Source: Flavitalea sp966112615
Lineage (GTDB): Bacteria; Bacteroidota; Bacteroidia; Chitinophagales; Chitinophagaceae
Direction: 5' to 3'
Assembly (NCBI GenBank): GCA_966112615.1
Contig: CBHWDO010000001.1
Location: 124,001 to 188,000 of the forward strand
Length of the DNA stretch: 64,000 bases
Of the stretch, positions 1 to 9,390 are shown piece after piece (the first letter of the stretch is position 1; every line of letters starts with the position of its first letter). The notes under the pieces are model-generated. The model saw nothing but the letters and a program-made list of their open reading frames with translations. It was not told where the DNA came from and made no database searches. The position numbers were made by a program, and so were the translations under genes.

Positions 1-2825
1 TTCTGGTTTTTTAGAAAATAAGCCGGAACCAGGTCTATAGCACCGTTCCCATCAAAATCATTGGCGAAAAGTTTCATAGGTCTTTGAGCCGATGGATGGA
101 ATTTATTGTTGAGACCAATATTTCCTGCAAGCAGGTCTTCATCCCCATCACCATCTATATCGGAGGTTTTTAGTGTACGCCACATTCCATTGATTGATGT
201 TAACCCGGTTTTATCAGTGATTTCAACAAGACTGCCTTTGTTGTTTTTGAAGAATCTTATTGGCATCCAGTCTCCCGTTAATACCAGATCAGGCCATTCA
301 TCCTTATCAAGATCTATCCATGCTGCCGAAGTGATCAGTCCTGGTTTTTCAAGCGATGGATTTAATTGCTTTGTTACTTCGGTGAATTTACCATTGTCAT
401 TCCTCAGCAAATAACTTTTAGGAGATAGAGGATACTGTTCAGGCAATACTCTTCCACCCACAAAAAGATCAAGATCTCCATCCTTGTCAAAATCAGCAGC
501 AGCAAGGGCCTGGGCAATAATACTCATTTCCGGAAATGCAGATTTATCTTCCTCGAATTTCCCTTTGCCATCATTTTTGTAGAGATGAATGGTGTTCAGG
601 ACTGAGCCATTTCCGTATTCAGAACTTCCTGAACTTAATACCAGGTCCTGGTCTTTGTCATTATCCGCATCGATAAAAATCGCGGCAGCATCTTCACCGA
701 TCTTTTCATTGATTCCAAGTTCACGACCAGTGAGTTTTCCGTTAGCGTTTTGCAGGTAGATCTTTCCCCATTGGTATTCACCTCCACCAATGAACAGATC
801 TTCCATTCCATCCCCATTTACATCAGCAACAGCCAATGGCGGACCGATCTGTGAATATTTTTGGGGGATCAATCTCTGCCTGCTGAAATCGAAGAAAATA
901 TTTTCAATATGCTGGTAATCGAGGCCGTTTGATTCATCAAACTGAAACATGGCAAGATCCTGCAAATGCATGGTGTTGCTGTCAACAGCATTTTTATGTT
1001 CCACTACAAGAAATTGATTGGCCTTTACATTGGTCAATCGCTGCATCTTTCCATCAGGCCATTGAATGATGATTGAATCGGCAACTCCATGTTTTTTTAA
1101 ACCAAAATGCAATCTCTGGTCAATCGATGAAAGGTATCCTCTTACAGGACTTTGCTCCTGCAATTGCTGCTCACCTTTAGCATACAGATTAATACGCGTA
1201 CCATAACCACCGGGGTTTTGAGCGGCACCTTTTAATTGAACCGTAATAAAATTCGCTGTGGTGTCATTCAATGAATTGCGCAATTCATTTCTCCATACAA
1301 ATGCCGGCTGGTTCATATTGTTGACTACAAGATCCAGATCTCCATCATTATCCAGGTCAACATGCGCGGCACCATGCGATATTGAAGGGGTCTTCATTCC
1401 GGCATCTTCCGTGATATTGCCGAACTGCATTTTCCCTTTATTCAGGAATAGATAGTTATCGATCTTCACTTCGCCATAAGAATCAAGTTCCTTGATGAGG
1501 CCTGCACTATCGCGTGGTTTTGTTGCACCAGTCTGATCACTGTCTTTCCCATGCCTGAAGAAAAGAAAATCATTATTCGTCAGATCCTTTGAAAGTCCGT
1601 TGGTGATATGAATATCTTTTAATCCATCATTGTTATAATCGCCCATCAACACACTCCAGCTCCAATCGGTTTCTGCAATGCCGGAAAAATTTCCTATCTC
1701 ACTGTAAAAAGGAATATCTGTTCCATTGTGCTTTCTTAATCCCTGGTTCCACTGCAACATATTGCGCGCAAACTGCGGTTGAAAGCCACCCATTTTTTGC
1801 TCCATTTCATAACGCTCAGGATTATATCCTGCAAACATGATCTTTTTGCGGTAATTGTCTTCCGGTTGCATATCGAGCACTGCGATCTCCGGAAGCAGAT
1901 CATTATTAAGGTCTGCAATATCGACTCCCATTGAGTTATAGCTCTGGTGCCTGATGGATGCACCGATCATGTTAGTAAAACCTCCCTGCTTATTGTTGAT
2001 CCACATGAGGTCGTTGCTGATAAAATCATTGGCCACATAAATATCCGGCCATCCATCGAAATTCAGATCACTCACCACAATTCCTAAACCATAAGCCACA
2101 TCGCGTATACCTGCTTCTAAAGAGATATCCTTGAAGAGGGGATGCTTACCTCCTGCAGGTACACCTTCATTGCGATAAAATTTATCTGTTGCCTGCCTGT
2201 TCCCTTTTGTATCCTGGATGAAATTATTCGGCTGATCATAGAACACGGTATGATTCATCAGGTACATATCGAGATCACCATCACGGTCGAAATCGATGAA
2301 AGCCGCCTGGGTAGCATAACCTGCATCATCCAATCCATAAGCAGCAGCTTCCTCATTGAATTTAAGGTTACCCTTGTTGATGAATAACTGGTTTTTTCTT
2401 CTAACCGAATCTCTTGAATTGGTAACAGAAACATAGATATCAGGAAGGCCATCGGTATTGATATCAACGATGCTTACACCGGTACACCATTTTGTATTCA
2501 ACAATCCTGCATCTTCTGTTACATCATCAAATTTCATGGAACCTTTATTGATATATAACCTGGATGGCACCTGTGCCCCTGCAAAGAAAATATCCTGAAG
2601 ACCATCCTGGTTGAAGTCGGCCACACCAACACCAGAGCCAATATAGATGTACTGGTTAGTCAGGAAGTTAGTGGAATCATTTTCTTCAAGTTTATTGTTG
2701 AAGTCGATGCCGGTTTTGAATGCAGAGAGTTCAGTAAAATACAAATCGCCCGGGTTTCTTTTCTTTCCTTCAGAACATGAAAAAAATCCGGCAATTGCTA
2801 TCAGGATCAGTAACCTATTTTGCAT
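1..2825 (-). CDS. VCBS/FG-GAP repeat ASPIC/UnbV lipoprotein (C-terminus cut by window edge)
   Basis: The frame is open from an ATG at 2825 to the left edge, about 941 codons. The N-terminus is a lipoprotein signal (MQNRLLILIAIAGFFSCSEG, lipobox FSC), so an outer-membrane or surface anchored protein is expected. The body is a series of calcium-binding-like FG-GAP/VCBS repeats of the DxNxDGxxD type (e.g. DFNQDG, DINTDG, DFDGNG near the edge), which fold as a beta-propeller. A central ASPIC/UnbV segment lies roughly at 1060-1260. It has the same architecture as the gene at 4122-7418, so the two are tandem paralogues. Its start overlaps the 3' end of the haloperoxidase gene by 11 nt, so it is the distal operon gene. 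The role is unknown; binding of glycan or an extracellular ligand together with the SusC/SusD importer is an inference. Confidence 0.85.
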   Translation of the reverse strand, partial: MQNRLLILIAIAGFFSCSEGKKRNPGDLYFTELSAFKTGIDFNNKLEENDSTNFLTNQYIYIGSGVGVADFNQDGLQDIFFAGAQVPSRLYINKGSMKFDDVTEDAGLLNTKWCTGVSIVDINTDGLPDIYVSVTNSRDSVRRKNQLFINKGNLKFNEEAAAYGLDDAGYATQAAFIDFDRDGDLDMYLMNHTVFYDQPNNFIQDTKGNRQATDKFYRNEGVPAGGKHPLFKDISLEAGIRDVAYGLGIVVSDLNFDGWPDIYVANDFISNDLMWINNKQGGFTNMIGASIRHQSYNSMGVDIADLNNDLLPEIAVLDMQPEDNYRKKIMFAGYNPERYEMEQKMGGFQPQFARNMLQWNQGLRKHNGTDIPFYSEIGNFSGIAETDWSWSVLMGDYNNDGLKDIHITNGLSKDLTNNDFLFFRHGKDSDQTGATKPRDSAGLIKELDSYGEVKIDNYLFLNKGKMQFGNITEDAGMKTPSISHGAAHVDLDNDGDLDLVVNNMNQPAFVWRNELRNSLNDTTANFITVQLKGAAQNPGGYGTRINLYAKGEQQLQEQSPVRGYLSSIDQRLHFGLKKHGVADSIIIQWPDGKMQRLTNVKANQFLVVEHKNAVDSNTMHLQDLAMFQFDESNGLDYQHIENIFFDFSRQRLIPQKYSQIGPPLAVADVNGDGMEDLFIGGGEYQWGKIYLQNANGKLTGRELGINEKIGEDAAAIFIDADNDKDQDLVLSSGSSEYGNGSVLNTIHLYKNDGKGKFEEDKSAFPEMSIIAQALAAADFDKDGDLDLFVGGRVLPEQYPLSPKSYLLRNDNGKFTEVTKQLNPSLEKPGLITSAAWIDLDKDEWPDLVLTGDWMPIRFFKNNKGSLVEITDKTGLTSINGMWRTLKTSDIDGDGDEDLLAGNIGLNNKFHPSAQRPMKLFANDFDGNGAIDLVPAYFLKNQ

Positions 2826-4122
2826 CATGGTTTAGTCGGTTTAATACCCATTCACCTACCTGCTTTCCCTGTACGCTGCCGTTTGTGATCGCATCCATGA
2901 AATGAATGCCTCCATAGAATCTTGAAACACCGGCTTCTTCAGCCGCATCCATGAATGAATTGAAAGTTCTGGAAGGCAGTCCGTATGGCACTTCCACATC
3001 ATCGGTGTATTGAAAATTCTCACCGAAGAAACTGGTTAGGATGGTGGCCGATGTAAAGGAAATGGTGGAATGTCCACTCAGGTATTCCGGGAATGGTGGG
3101 GTTTGTAGTAAAGGAGTCCATGTTGGATCGATCATTTGCCTGATGGCAGTCTCGGGCCTAATCCTGTTGGAACGAAATTTTTCATCCCAGCAGGCCATGA
3201 ATCCATCCATCAGTCCAATTGAAACGATGGTATGGATCTGAATGGATTCATCAAAGTTCTTCTTCGCCTTTTCACATGCTATGCCTGTAATTCCCAGCCA
3301 ATGCGCACCCGGAGAGATCTTCTTGTGTGCAAATTGTAAATGACCATTATCATCAAGATTGAAGGGATTACAATCCCAGAATGCCGCGATCTCCTGGTGT
3401 TGCTGATCAGCATTCTTTCCTTCCATGTATACTGCTTCAACCATTTTATAAAACCCTGATCCCTTTGCTTTGGCAAACTGCTCCGGTGCTACCGGTTTGA
3501 ATTGTGATGCGGAATCCAGGGTAAATGGTCGAACCCGGTTGAAATAAGGTTCAACTGCTGCAAAGAAGCCGGGAGGTGTTGGATACCAGGACCCTTCCGT
3601 TTTGGAAGGACTGTACCTCGACATATTACTGATCTTATTATAACCATCTGCTTTAGCATAAGCAAGAATTGCTGCAGTTACTTTCTGCGCATAACTAAGA
3701 GAAGAATCAACCAGTTCTTCATCTACACCGGAATTCTTCAAAGAGTCAATATATTTCTGCTGGAAGGCCGCCATGCGTGAACCGGAAGGCTGCATCTTTT
3801 TTGATATTTCCATCATGGCCAGCAAGGCACTCAACCGGTAATCACTTTTATCAACGGCTTTGATGGACAGCTCTGGATAATTGTTCAGTCGACCATACAT
3901 GTTTGGGATCTTTGCATCATGCTTTGAAACGATCTCGTAGGCCGACAATAAACTGTATGAAAAAAATCTTGCAGCAAGCGGAGGGTTGGTAACATCATGG
4001 ACCATGATATCTGTCATGGAATCGATGACCATACGAACATCTTTATTCGACAGCTCGATCTTCTTTTGTTTGCCGCAGGAGATTGTGAAAATCACAATCA
4101 TAAATAAAACAATGCTACGCAT
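2815..4122 (-). CDS. Vanadium-dependent haloperoxidase / PAP2-superfamily lipoprotein
   Basis: This 435-residue protein has a lipoprotein signal ending in TISCGKQ. The C-terminal half carries the three signature blocks of the vanadate-binding PAP2/haloperoxidase fold: a K/R-R-P block (KFRSNRIRPETAI), a SGH block (PEYLSGHSTIS) and an R-x3-G-x-H-x3-D block (SRFYGGIHFMDA). Enzymes of this fold either oxidise halides with peroxide or remove phosphate, and sequence alone does not decide which. The start overlaps the upstream VCBS gene by one base (TGATG) and the stop overlaps the downstream VCBS gene by 11 nt, which indicates tight translational coupling. A lipoprotein exported to the envelope would act in the periplasm or on the cell surface. 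Confidence 0.85.
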   Translation of the reverse strand: MRSIVLFMIVIFTISCGKQKKIELSNKDVRMVIDSMTDIMVHDVTNPPLAARFFSYSLLSAYEIVSKHDAKIPNMYGRLNNYPELSIKAVDKSDYRLSALLAMMEISKKMQPSGSRMAAFQQKYIDSLKNSGVDEELVDSSLSYAQKVTAAILAYAKADGYNKISNMSRYSPSKTEGSWYPTPPGFFAAVEPYFNRVRPFTLDSASQFKPVAPEQFAKAKGSGFYKMVEAVYMEGKNADQQHQEIAAFWDCNPFNLDDNGHLQFAHKKISPGAHWLGITGIACEKAKKNFDESIQIHTIVSIGLMDGFMACWDEKFRSNRIRPETAIRQMIDPTWTPLLQTPPFPEYLSGHSTISFTSATILTSFFGENFQYTDDVEVPYGLPSRTFNSFMDAAEEAGVSRFYGGIHFMDAITNGSVQGKQVGEWVLNRLNHDAK

Positions 4123-7100
4123 CAGTTCAGTTTGAAAGTTCTTAAAGCCTTTTGATGAATGCCTACTAATAATTTATCACCAATGATCTCTGCAGATCTG
4201 ACATCGCCGGTTAACTTAAGTCCTGTATGACTTTGAGGAACGAACAGGAAATTCCCTTTTCCATCCCCCATGAATAATTGACCGTAATTGGCATCATACT
4301 TACCCATACTGAGTCTCGCAATATTCTGGTTACCACAAAGCAGCAGATCTTTATTCCCATCCTTATCGGCATCTAGTTCAGTGATTGTAAACACCGGTGA
4401 GAACTGCGCCTGTACCGGCAATGGCTTCAGTTTAAATTTTCCATTTTCCATTATGAACACGGAAGTATTCAACCAATTGGCATCAAGCTTCTGCATATCC
4501 TTTCTTTCTTCATCCGTAAAGATCTCATTCATGGTTAGATCTGCATATGATTTGTAATCCGGGAAACGGGTTCGCATCATACTCATCTGGTCGAGCAATT
4601 CATCACGGGTTACATAAGGATAACTTTTATGCTGAACGTAAAAACAAAACATCGGATCAACAGAACCATTGTTATCAAAATCTTTGAAGAATAGTTCTGC
4701 AGGCTCCTTATCATTTACCTTGCATTGCGTATTCAATCCCATATTGCCCGCAACGATATCGGCTTTACCATCACCATTCAGATCAGTAATATGAATTTTG
4801 TTCCACCAGCCTTTGTATTCTTTATCAAACAGTGACTTTGTTTTATCAACGAGTTTTCCGTTCTCATTCATGTATACAGATAAAGCCATCCATTCTCCGC
4901 CTACAACCAGTTCAGGTTTCTGATCACCATTGAGATCAGCAAATGCAGCATCAGTGATCATTCCGGCTTTCTCCAGCCCAGAAGCCATGTCTGTGATCTT
5001 GTTCGTGAAATTTCCCTTCCCATCATTCATGAGCAGGTAGCTCTGCGGTATGGATGGATATTGACCTGGAATACATCTTCCACCTACAAAAAGATCGATC
5101 GCACCATCTCCATTAATATCGGCTGCTGCAACTGCACCTTTGCTTCCCTTCATGACCGGAAGCGAGGCTTTGGTAAAATCACCTTTGCCATTGTTTAGAT
5201 ATAACCTGTCAGCTAATGCAGGATCATTTTCATCGAAGTCATGATAACCACCACTTACCACATATAAATCCGCATAACCATCACCGTTAGCATCAAAGAA
5301 AACCGCATCTGCATCTACCGACGCTTTATCTTCATCAAATACAGGCTGGGACTTCTTTACAAAACTTCCACCTTTCTGCTGCAAGAACAATACACCTGGT
5401 TCATTTCTATCACCGCCAACATATACATCTTCCAGCTGGTCGCCGTTTACATCACCTTTCACTATACATGGACCAACGCTCGACAAAGCATTAACCAGTA
5501 GCGGCTGTCTTTTAAAATCATTGTAGTATTCACCTTTTGCTTCGTGTGCCAGTAATTTTTCTTCCCTGAATAGAGGTTTTATTTTTTCATTGGATTGCTT
5601 AATTGTAACCGCATTCTTCTCTTCCAATATTAAAGGCTTATTAGCCTGTACAGCACTAAGGGTTTGTGATTTACCGCTAAGCCAGGTAACTTTTATGGAA
5701 TCTGCCTGAACCGATTTACCCAATCCAAAATGAATAATTGGTGTTACAGTAGATTGATATCCCCTGGCCGGCATCTGCTCCGCATATTGAACCTGTCCAT
5801 TGGTATAGAGATAAACTTTGGCACCCAGTCCATCTGTATTTTTTCCTTCTCCTTTAAGTTGAATATTCAGTGCATTCGACTTCACATCGTTCCTGAAAAT
5901 GGATGCAGGCTGATTAATATTATTCACAATGAGATCAAGATCGCCATCATTATCAAGGTCTGCATAAGCAGCACCATTGCTGTTTGAAGCTGTATTGATC
6001 CCCCATTCATTTCCTACATTTTTGAAACTCAGGTCACCTTTATTTTTATAGGCATAATTGGTAACATTGGAAGAAGGCATTTTTTGAAGTATTTCCAATA
6101 CATCTTCACTCGATAATCTTCCTTTTGATTTTACATAGTCGTTCATGAATTTCAGAAAATCCATATTCGTAAAATCACGGAGATATCCATTGGTGATAAA
6201 AAGATCTTTCCATCCGTCGTTATCAAAATCAGCTACCAATGGAGCCCAGCTCCAGTCCGTGTTTGAGATCCCAGCCAGCTGACCGATCTCGCTGAAAGTA
6301 CCATCGCCATTGTTCAGCTGAAGCATATTTCGCATGTACTGGTAATAGAACCCTGAGCGAACAAAGAGATCGAACTTCTCATAGTTATCAGGTGATAACA
6401 ATAATTTTTTCCTGCGATTATCTTCGGGTAACATATCAAGTACCAGGATATCCGGCAATCCATCATTATTGATATCAGCAACATTATTACCCATGGAAGA
6501 TTGTGAAGTATGCTGAACCATTGATTGCAGCTGGTTTACAAAGCCTCCTTTTTTATTATTGATATAGAGATAATCGGGCACATTGTAATCGTTTGCGATG
6601 TAGATGTCCTGCCATCCGTCTCCATCAATATCTGCGATACCTGCACCAAGTCCATACGTAAGTACTGAGCTACTGATACCTGCTTTGGCTGTAACATCCG
6701 AAAAATGGTTATCCTTATTTTCAAACAATCTAACCCCGATCATCGGATTGGGTTTGCTGAGCAGGTCTGCATTGGCTGCTTCATCGAGGATCGGCATACT
6801 TGTAGGATTATGATTAAGCGAAAACATATCAAGATCCCCGTCTTTATCATAATCGAAAAAGAAAGCCTGTGTAGTATAGGATGAATCTGCAAGACCGTAT
6901 TGTTCTGCCATCTCTTCAAACAAAGGAACACCCTGTGGATTATTTCCCTGGTTGATGAAAAGTTTATTGATGCGATTTGTTGCACGCACATTTCCTGAAT
7001 AACTGATATGGATATCTCGCTTGCCATCACCATTCACATCTGCGATGGTAACACCTGTTTTCCATGGAGCTGCGCGGGTGTTTACTCCTGAAGTGAGAGT

Positions 7101-7418
7101 GATATCTTCAAATTTAAAATTGCCTTTATTGAGATAAAGTTTACTGTCTGACATATTTGCGCTGAAGAACAGATCCTGCAAACCATCTCCGTTCAGGTCT
7201 CCAACAGCAACACCACCACCATTATAAAAATATTCGTATAGCAATACGTTGGTGTTCTGTGCTTCGGTGAGATTATTACTGAAACTGATGCCTGAACTAT
7301 CTGCAGGAACCAGGGTAAAAAGCGGAGGACCACTGGCTTCAACGGCATCTTTATTTTGCCGGTCACTGCAACTAATCAACATGATCAACAGGGCGCCAAA
7401 AAAGCAAATACTTCTCAA
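4122..7418 (-). CDS. VCBS/FG-GAP repeat ASPIC/UnbV lipoprotein
   Basis: The protein has 1098 residues and a lipoprotein signal (LLIMLISCSDR). FG-GAP/VCBS motifs such as GDLNGDGLQD, DVNGDGKRD, DLDNDGDLD and DLNGDGKAD recur along the chain and would form beta-propellers. An ASPIC/UnbV domain lies at about residues 515-600 (GLGAKVYLY, RGYQSTVTP, IHFGLG). It is the first gene after the hairpin that follows susD and overlaps the haloperoxidase start by one base. Proteins of this class commonly accompany SusC/SusD pairs in Bacteroidota. The specific ligand cannot be read from sequence. Confidence 0.87.
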   Translation of the reverse strand: MRSICFFGALLIMLISCSDRQNKDAVEASGPPLFTLVPADSSGISFSNNLTEAQNTNVLLYEYFYNGGGVAVGDLNGDGLQDLFFSANMSDSKLYLNKGNFKFEDITLTSGVNTRAAPWKTGVTIADVNGDGKRDIHISYSGNVRATNRINKLFINQGNNPQGVPLFEEMAEQYGLADSSYTTQAFFFDYDKDGDLDMFSLNHNPTSMPILDEAANADLLSKPNPMIGVRLFENKDNHFSDVTAKAGISSSVLTYGLGAGIADIDGDGWQDIYIANDYNVPDYLYINNKKGGFVNQLQSMVQHTSQSSMGNNVADINNDGLPDILVLDMLPEDNRRKKLLLSPDNYEKFDLFVRSGFYYQYMRNMLQLNNGDGTFSEIGQLAGISNTDWSWAPLVADFDNDGWKDLFITNGYLRDFTNMDFLKFMNDYVKSKGRLSSEDVLEILQKMPSSNVTNYAYKNKGDLSFKNVGNEWGINTASNSNGAAYADLDNDGDLDLIVNNINQPASIFRNDVKSNALNIQLKGEGKNTDGLGAKVYLYTNGQVQYAEQMPARGYQSTVTPIIHFGLGKSVQADSIKVTWLSGKSQTLSAVQANKPLILEEKNAVTIKQSNEKIKPLFREEKLLAHEAKGEYYNDFKRQPLLVNALSSVGPCIVKGDVNGDQLEDVYVGGDRNEPGVLFLQQKGGSFVKKSQPVFDEDKASVDADAVFFDANGDGYADLYVVSGGYHDFDENDPALADRLYLNNGKGDFTKASLPVMKGSKGAVAAADINGDGAIDLFVGGRCIPGQYPSIPQSYLLMNDGKGNFTNKITDMASGLEKAGMITDAAFADLNGDQKPELVVGGEWMALSVYMNENGKLVDKTKSLFDKEYKGWWNKIHITDLNGDGKADIVAGNMGLNTQCKVNDKEPAELFFKDFDNNGSVDPMFCFYVQHKSYPYVTRDELLDQMSMMRTRFPDYKSYADLTMNEIFTDEERKDMQKLDANWLNTSVFIMENGKFKLKPLPVQAQFSPVFTITELDADKDGNKDLLLCGNQNIARLSMGKYDANYGQLFMGDGKGNFLFVPQSHTGLKLTGDVRSAEIIGDKLLVGIHQKALRTFKLN

Positions 7419-7440
7419 GGTTGGTTGGTTTGGTCTTAAA

Positions 7441-7474
7441 ATAATTTATGCCAGTAAAAACTGGCATAAATTAT
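7441..7474 (-). terminator. Perfect 15-bp hairpin between susD and the VCBS gene (leaky terminator/attenuator or stabiliser)
   Basis: Positions 7441-7455 and 7460-7474 are exact reverse complements around an AAAA loop. On the minus strand the hairpin follows the susD stop (7500) and is followed by only a short T-run (TTTAAG), then by the VCBS start at 7418. The weak tail suggests partial termination or 3'-end protection of the susCD message rather than complete termination. Confidence 0.6.
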
Positions 7475-7499
7475 TGATTTTAATTATAACCGGCCAGAA

Positions 7500-9380
7500 T
7501 TATTCCTCGTATCCGGGGTTCTGGATCAGTTTATCGTTCTTATTCATTTCATCCCTGGTGATAGGTCTGAAATACATCTTATCCATCCATGTTCTGTTCT
7601 CATGGTTCTGATCAGTTACAGGAGTATAAGTGTAATTGTAGATGGTTTCATCGTGTTTGTATTTTCCGCTCAACGACTGACCAGGTTTGAACTTACCTAC
7701 TACGTTGATGAAAGTGATCTTTCTTCCCAATGTGGTTGGAGCGATCATCCATCTGCGTGCATCGAAGTAACGGTGTTCTTCATATGCAAGCTCGATCCTT
7801 CTTTCATTACGATAGCGATCTTTCAGGGCTGCACCTGATTCAGTGATCGCAGGCATTCCTGAACGGAAGCGGATCTTGTTGAGCCAGGTTCTTGCTTCTG
7901 CTTCTTCCCCCAGTTCAATACATGCTTCTGCATAATTGAATACGGCTTCAGTATAGCGGAAATAAGGCCATGGAATGAACTGCTTGGTATTGTTCTCAAC
8001 GATCGCAGGGTTTGGATCAATGAACTTACGCATGTAATAACCGGTACGTGATCCGTTCCAGTCTTCAATGGTAGATCTTCTTGTATCCAATCCGTTGAAA
8101 GTTGTAAGCGCACCATTAACCATCAGGTCATACTGACCGGTCTGGATCTGGTTGTATGGATCCGCATCCCCAGAGATCAGGTCTCTTGGTTTCCATGGAG
8201 AACCATCATACATGATGCTTGCATAGAAGCGAGGATCACGGTTCTTGTAAGGAGCAGCTTTGTGTGTAGCATTACCCCATGAGAACTTGGATCCATCCAT
8301 CATTTCGTAATCATCTACCAGTTCACCGATTGGTGTATTACCAGCCCAGTTGTGGTAACCGTTCGGACCGTTGAAAAGACCTACATAAGGTCCGCCCCAT
8401 TCGTCCTTATCTGCTACGTTGTAACGTGCGAAGATCAATTCTTTTGATGCTGATGCATCAACACCCGGAGCTGCACTACCACCACCCATTGAAATGGAGA
8501 TATAGTTTGCAGTTCCTTCTTCTGCAGGTACAGGTGCATTCAGATCAAGCTTGTATCCTGATCCTTCATCAAGCACTGCTTTTGCAGCGGCTTTTGCAGC
8601 CTGCCATCTTGCCTGGCGGTCACCGCTGGTATATCCAATGAATTCCTTGTTAGCATAAGATCCAATTATTGGAGCTTTAGCAGAAGCTGTTGGAATATCA
8701 TGCAGATCACTGGCAGCATAGAGAAGCTCACGTGCTTTAAGCGCTTTTGCAGCCAAAGCAGTGGCTCTGCCTTTTTCCATGTTCTTTCCTGAAAGCATGG
8801 TCACAGCAGAATCACATTCTTTTACGATAAAATCGATACACTCTGCATAGGAATTCCTTGCAATGGTATAATCTTCATTCAAACCATAAACCTGTGTGAT
8901 TAATGGAACTGCACCATAGGTATTCAACAATTGATGATAGAAAAATCCGCGGAGGAAATGAATCTCTCCCTGGAGTCTTTCATTAAGTGTTTCATCGATG
9001 GTTGATTCACGAAGATTCTGTAAAGCCACATTACATGAACGTATGCGACTGTACATAGAACCCCACTCGTAAGTTCCCGAGATCCATCCCCGGTTACTTG
9101 CACTAAGGCTACCTTCATTTACGGTATTGATACCACGGCCGGTATGTGTGAATACTGATTCATCCGTTAATGATGCCAGCATTTCTTCACCAAAACCTCC
9201 TGCACCTAACCCGTTATAGATCTCGTTTACGAATGCCGTGGCAAGCGGTCCATCGTTCCAGACCGCTGCGGAAGAAACCTCTCCCAGTGGCTGTGTATTC
9301 AGGAAATCCTTGTTACAGGCCACCACGCTGGTGATACCCGCAACAATGCAAACCTGAAGTATTTTGTTTCTAAATCTCAT
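7500..9380 (-). CDS. SusD/RagB-family nutrient-binding outer-membrane lipoprotein
   Basis: The protein has 626 residues. A lipoprotein signal ends in SVVACNKDFLNTQPLG, and the D-F-L-x-x-x-P-x-G segment after the Cys is typical of SusD proteins. TPR-like helical segments and a C-terminal RagB-type region (NYAEACIELGE, RRIELAYEEHRYFDARRW) fit the family. SusD proteins sit over the SusC barrel as a lid and bind the substrate, usually an oligosaccharide, at the cell surface. The gene starts 10 nt downstream of susC, consistent with co-transcription. No glycoside hydrolase, peptidase or sulfatase is visible nearby, so the substrate is unknown. Confidence 0.95.
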   Translation of the reverse strand: MRFRNKILQVCIVAGITSVVACNKDFLNTQPLGEVSSAAVWNDGPLATAFVNEIYNGLGAGGFGEEMLASLTDESVFTHTGRGINTVNEGSLSASNRGWISGTYEWGSMYSRIRSCNVALQNLRESTIDETLNERLQGEIHFLRGFFYHQLLNTYGAVPLITQVYGLNEDYTIARNSYAECIDFIVKECDSAVTMLSGKNMEKGRATALAAKALKARELLYAASDLHDIPTASAKAPIIGSYANKEFIGYTSGDRQARWQAAKAAAKAVLDEGSGYKLDLNAPVPAEEGTANYISISMGGGSAAPGVDASASKELIFARYNVADKDEWGGPYVGLFNGPNGYHNWAGNTPIGELVDDYEMMDGSKFSWGNATHKAAPYKNRDPRFYASIMYDGSPWKPRDLISGDADPYNQIQTGQYDLMVNGALTTFNGLDTRRSTIEDWNGSRTGYYMRKFIDPNPAIVENNTKQFIPWPYFRYTEAVFNYAEACIELGEEAEARTWLNKIRFRSGMPAITESGAALKDRYRNERRIELAYEEHRYFDARRWMIAPTTLGRKITFINVVGKFKPGQSLSGKYKHDETIYNYTYTPVTDQNHENRTWMDKMYFRPITRDEMNKNDKLIQNPGYEE

Positions 9381-9390
9381 AGTTCAATGT

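Noticed and set aside
7249..7611. 120-residue plus-strand ORF across the susD/VCBS gap
   Set aside because: It is antisense to the starts and ends of two clear genes and runs through the perfect hairpin; no domain pattern.
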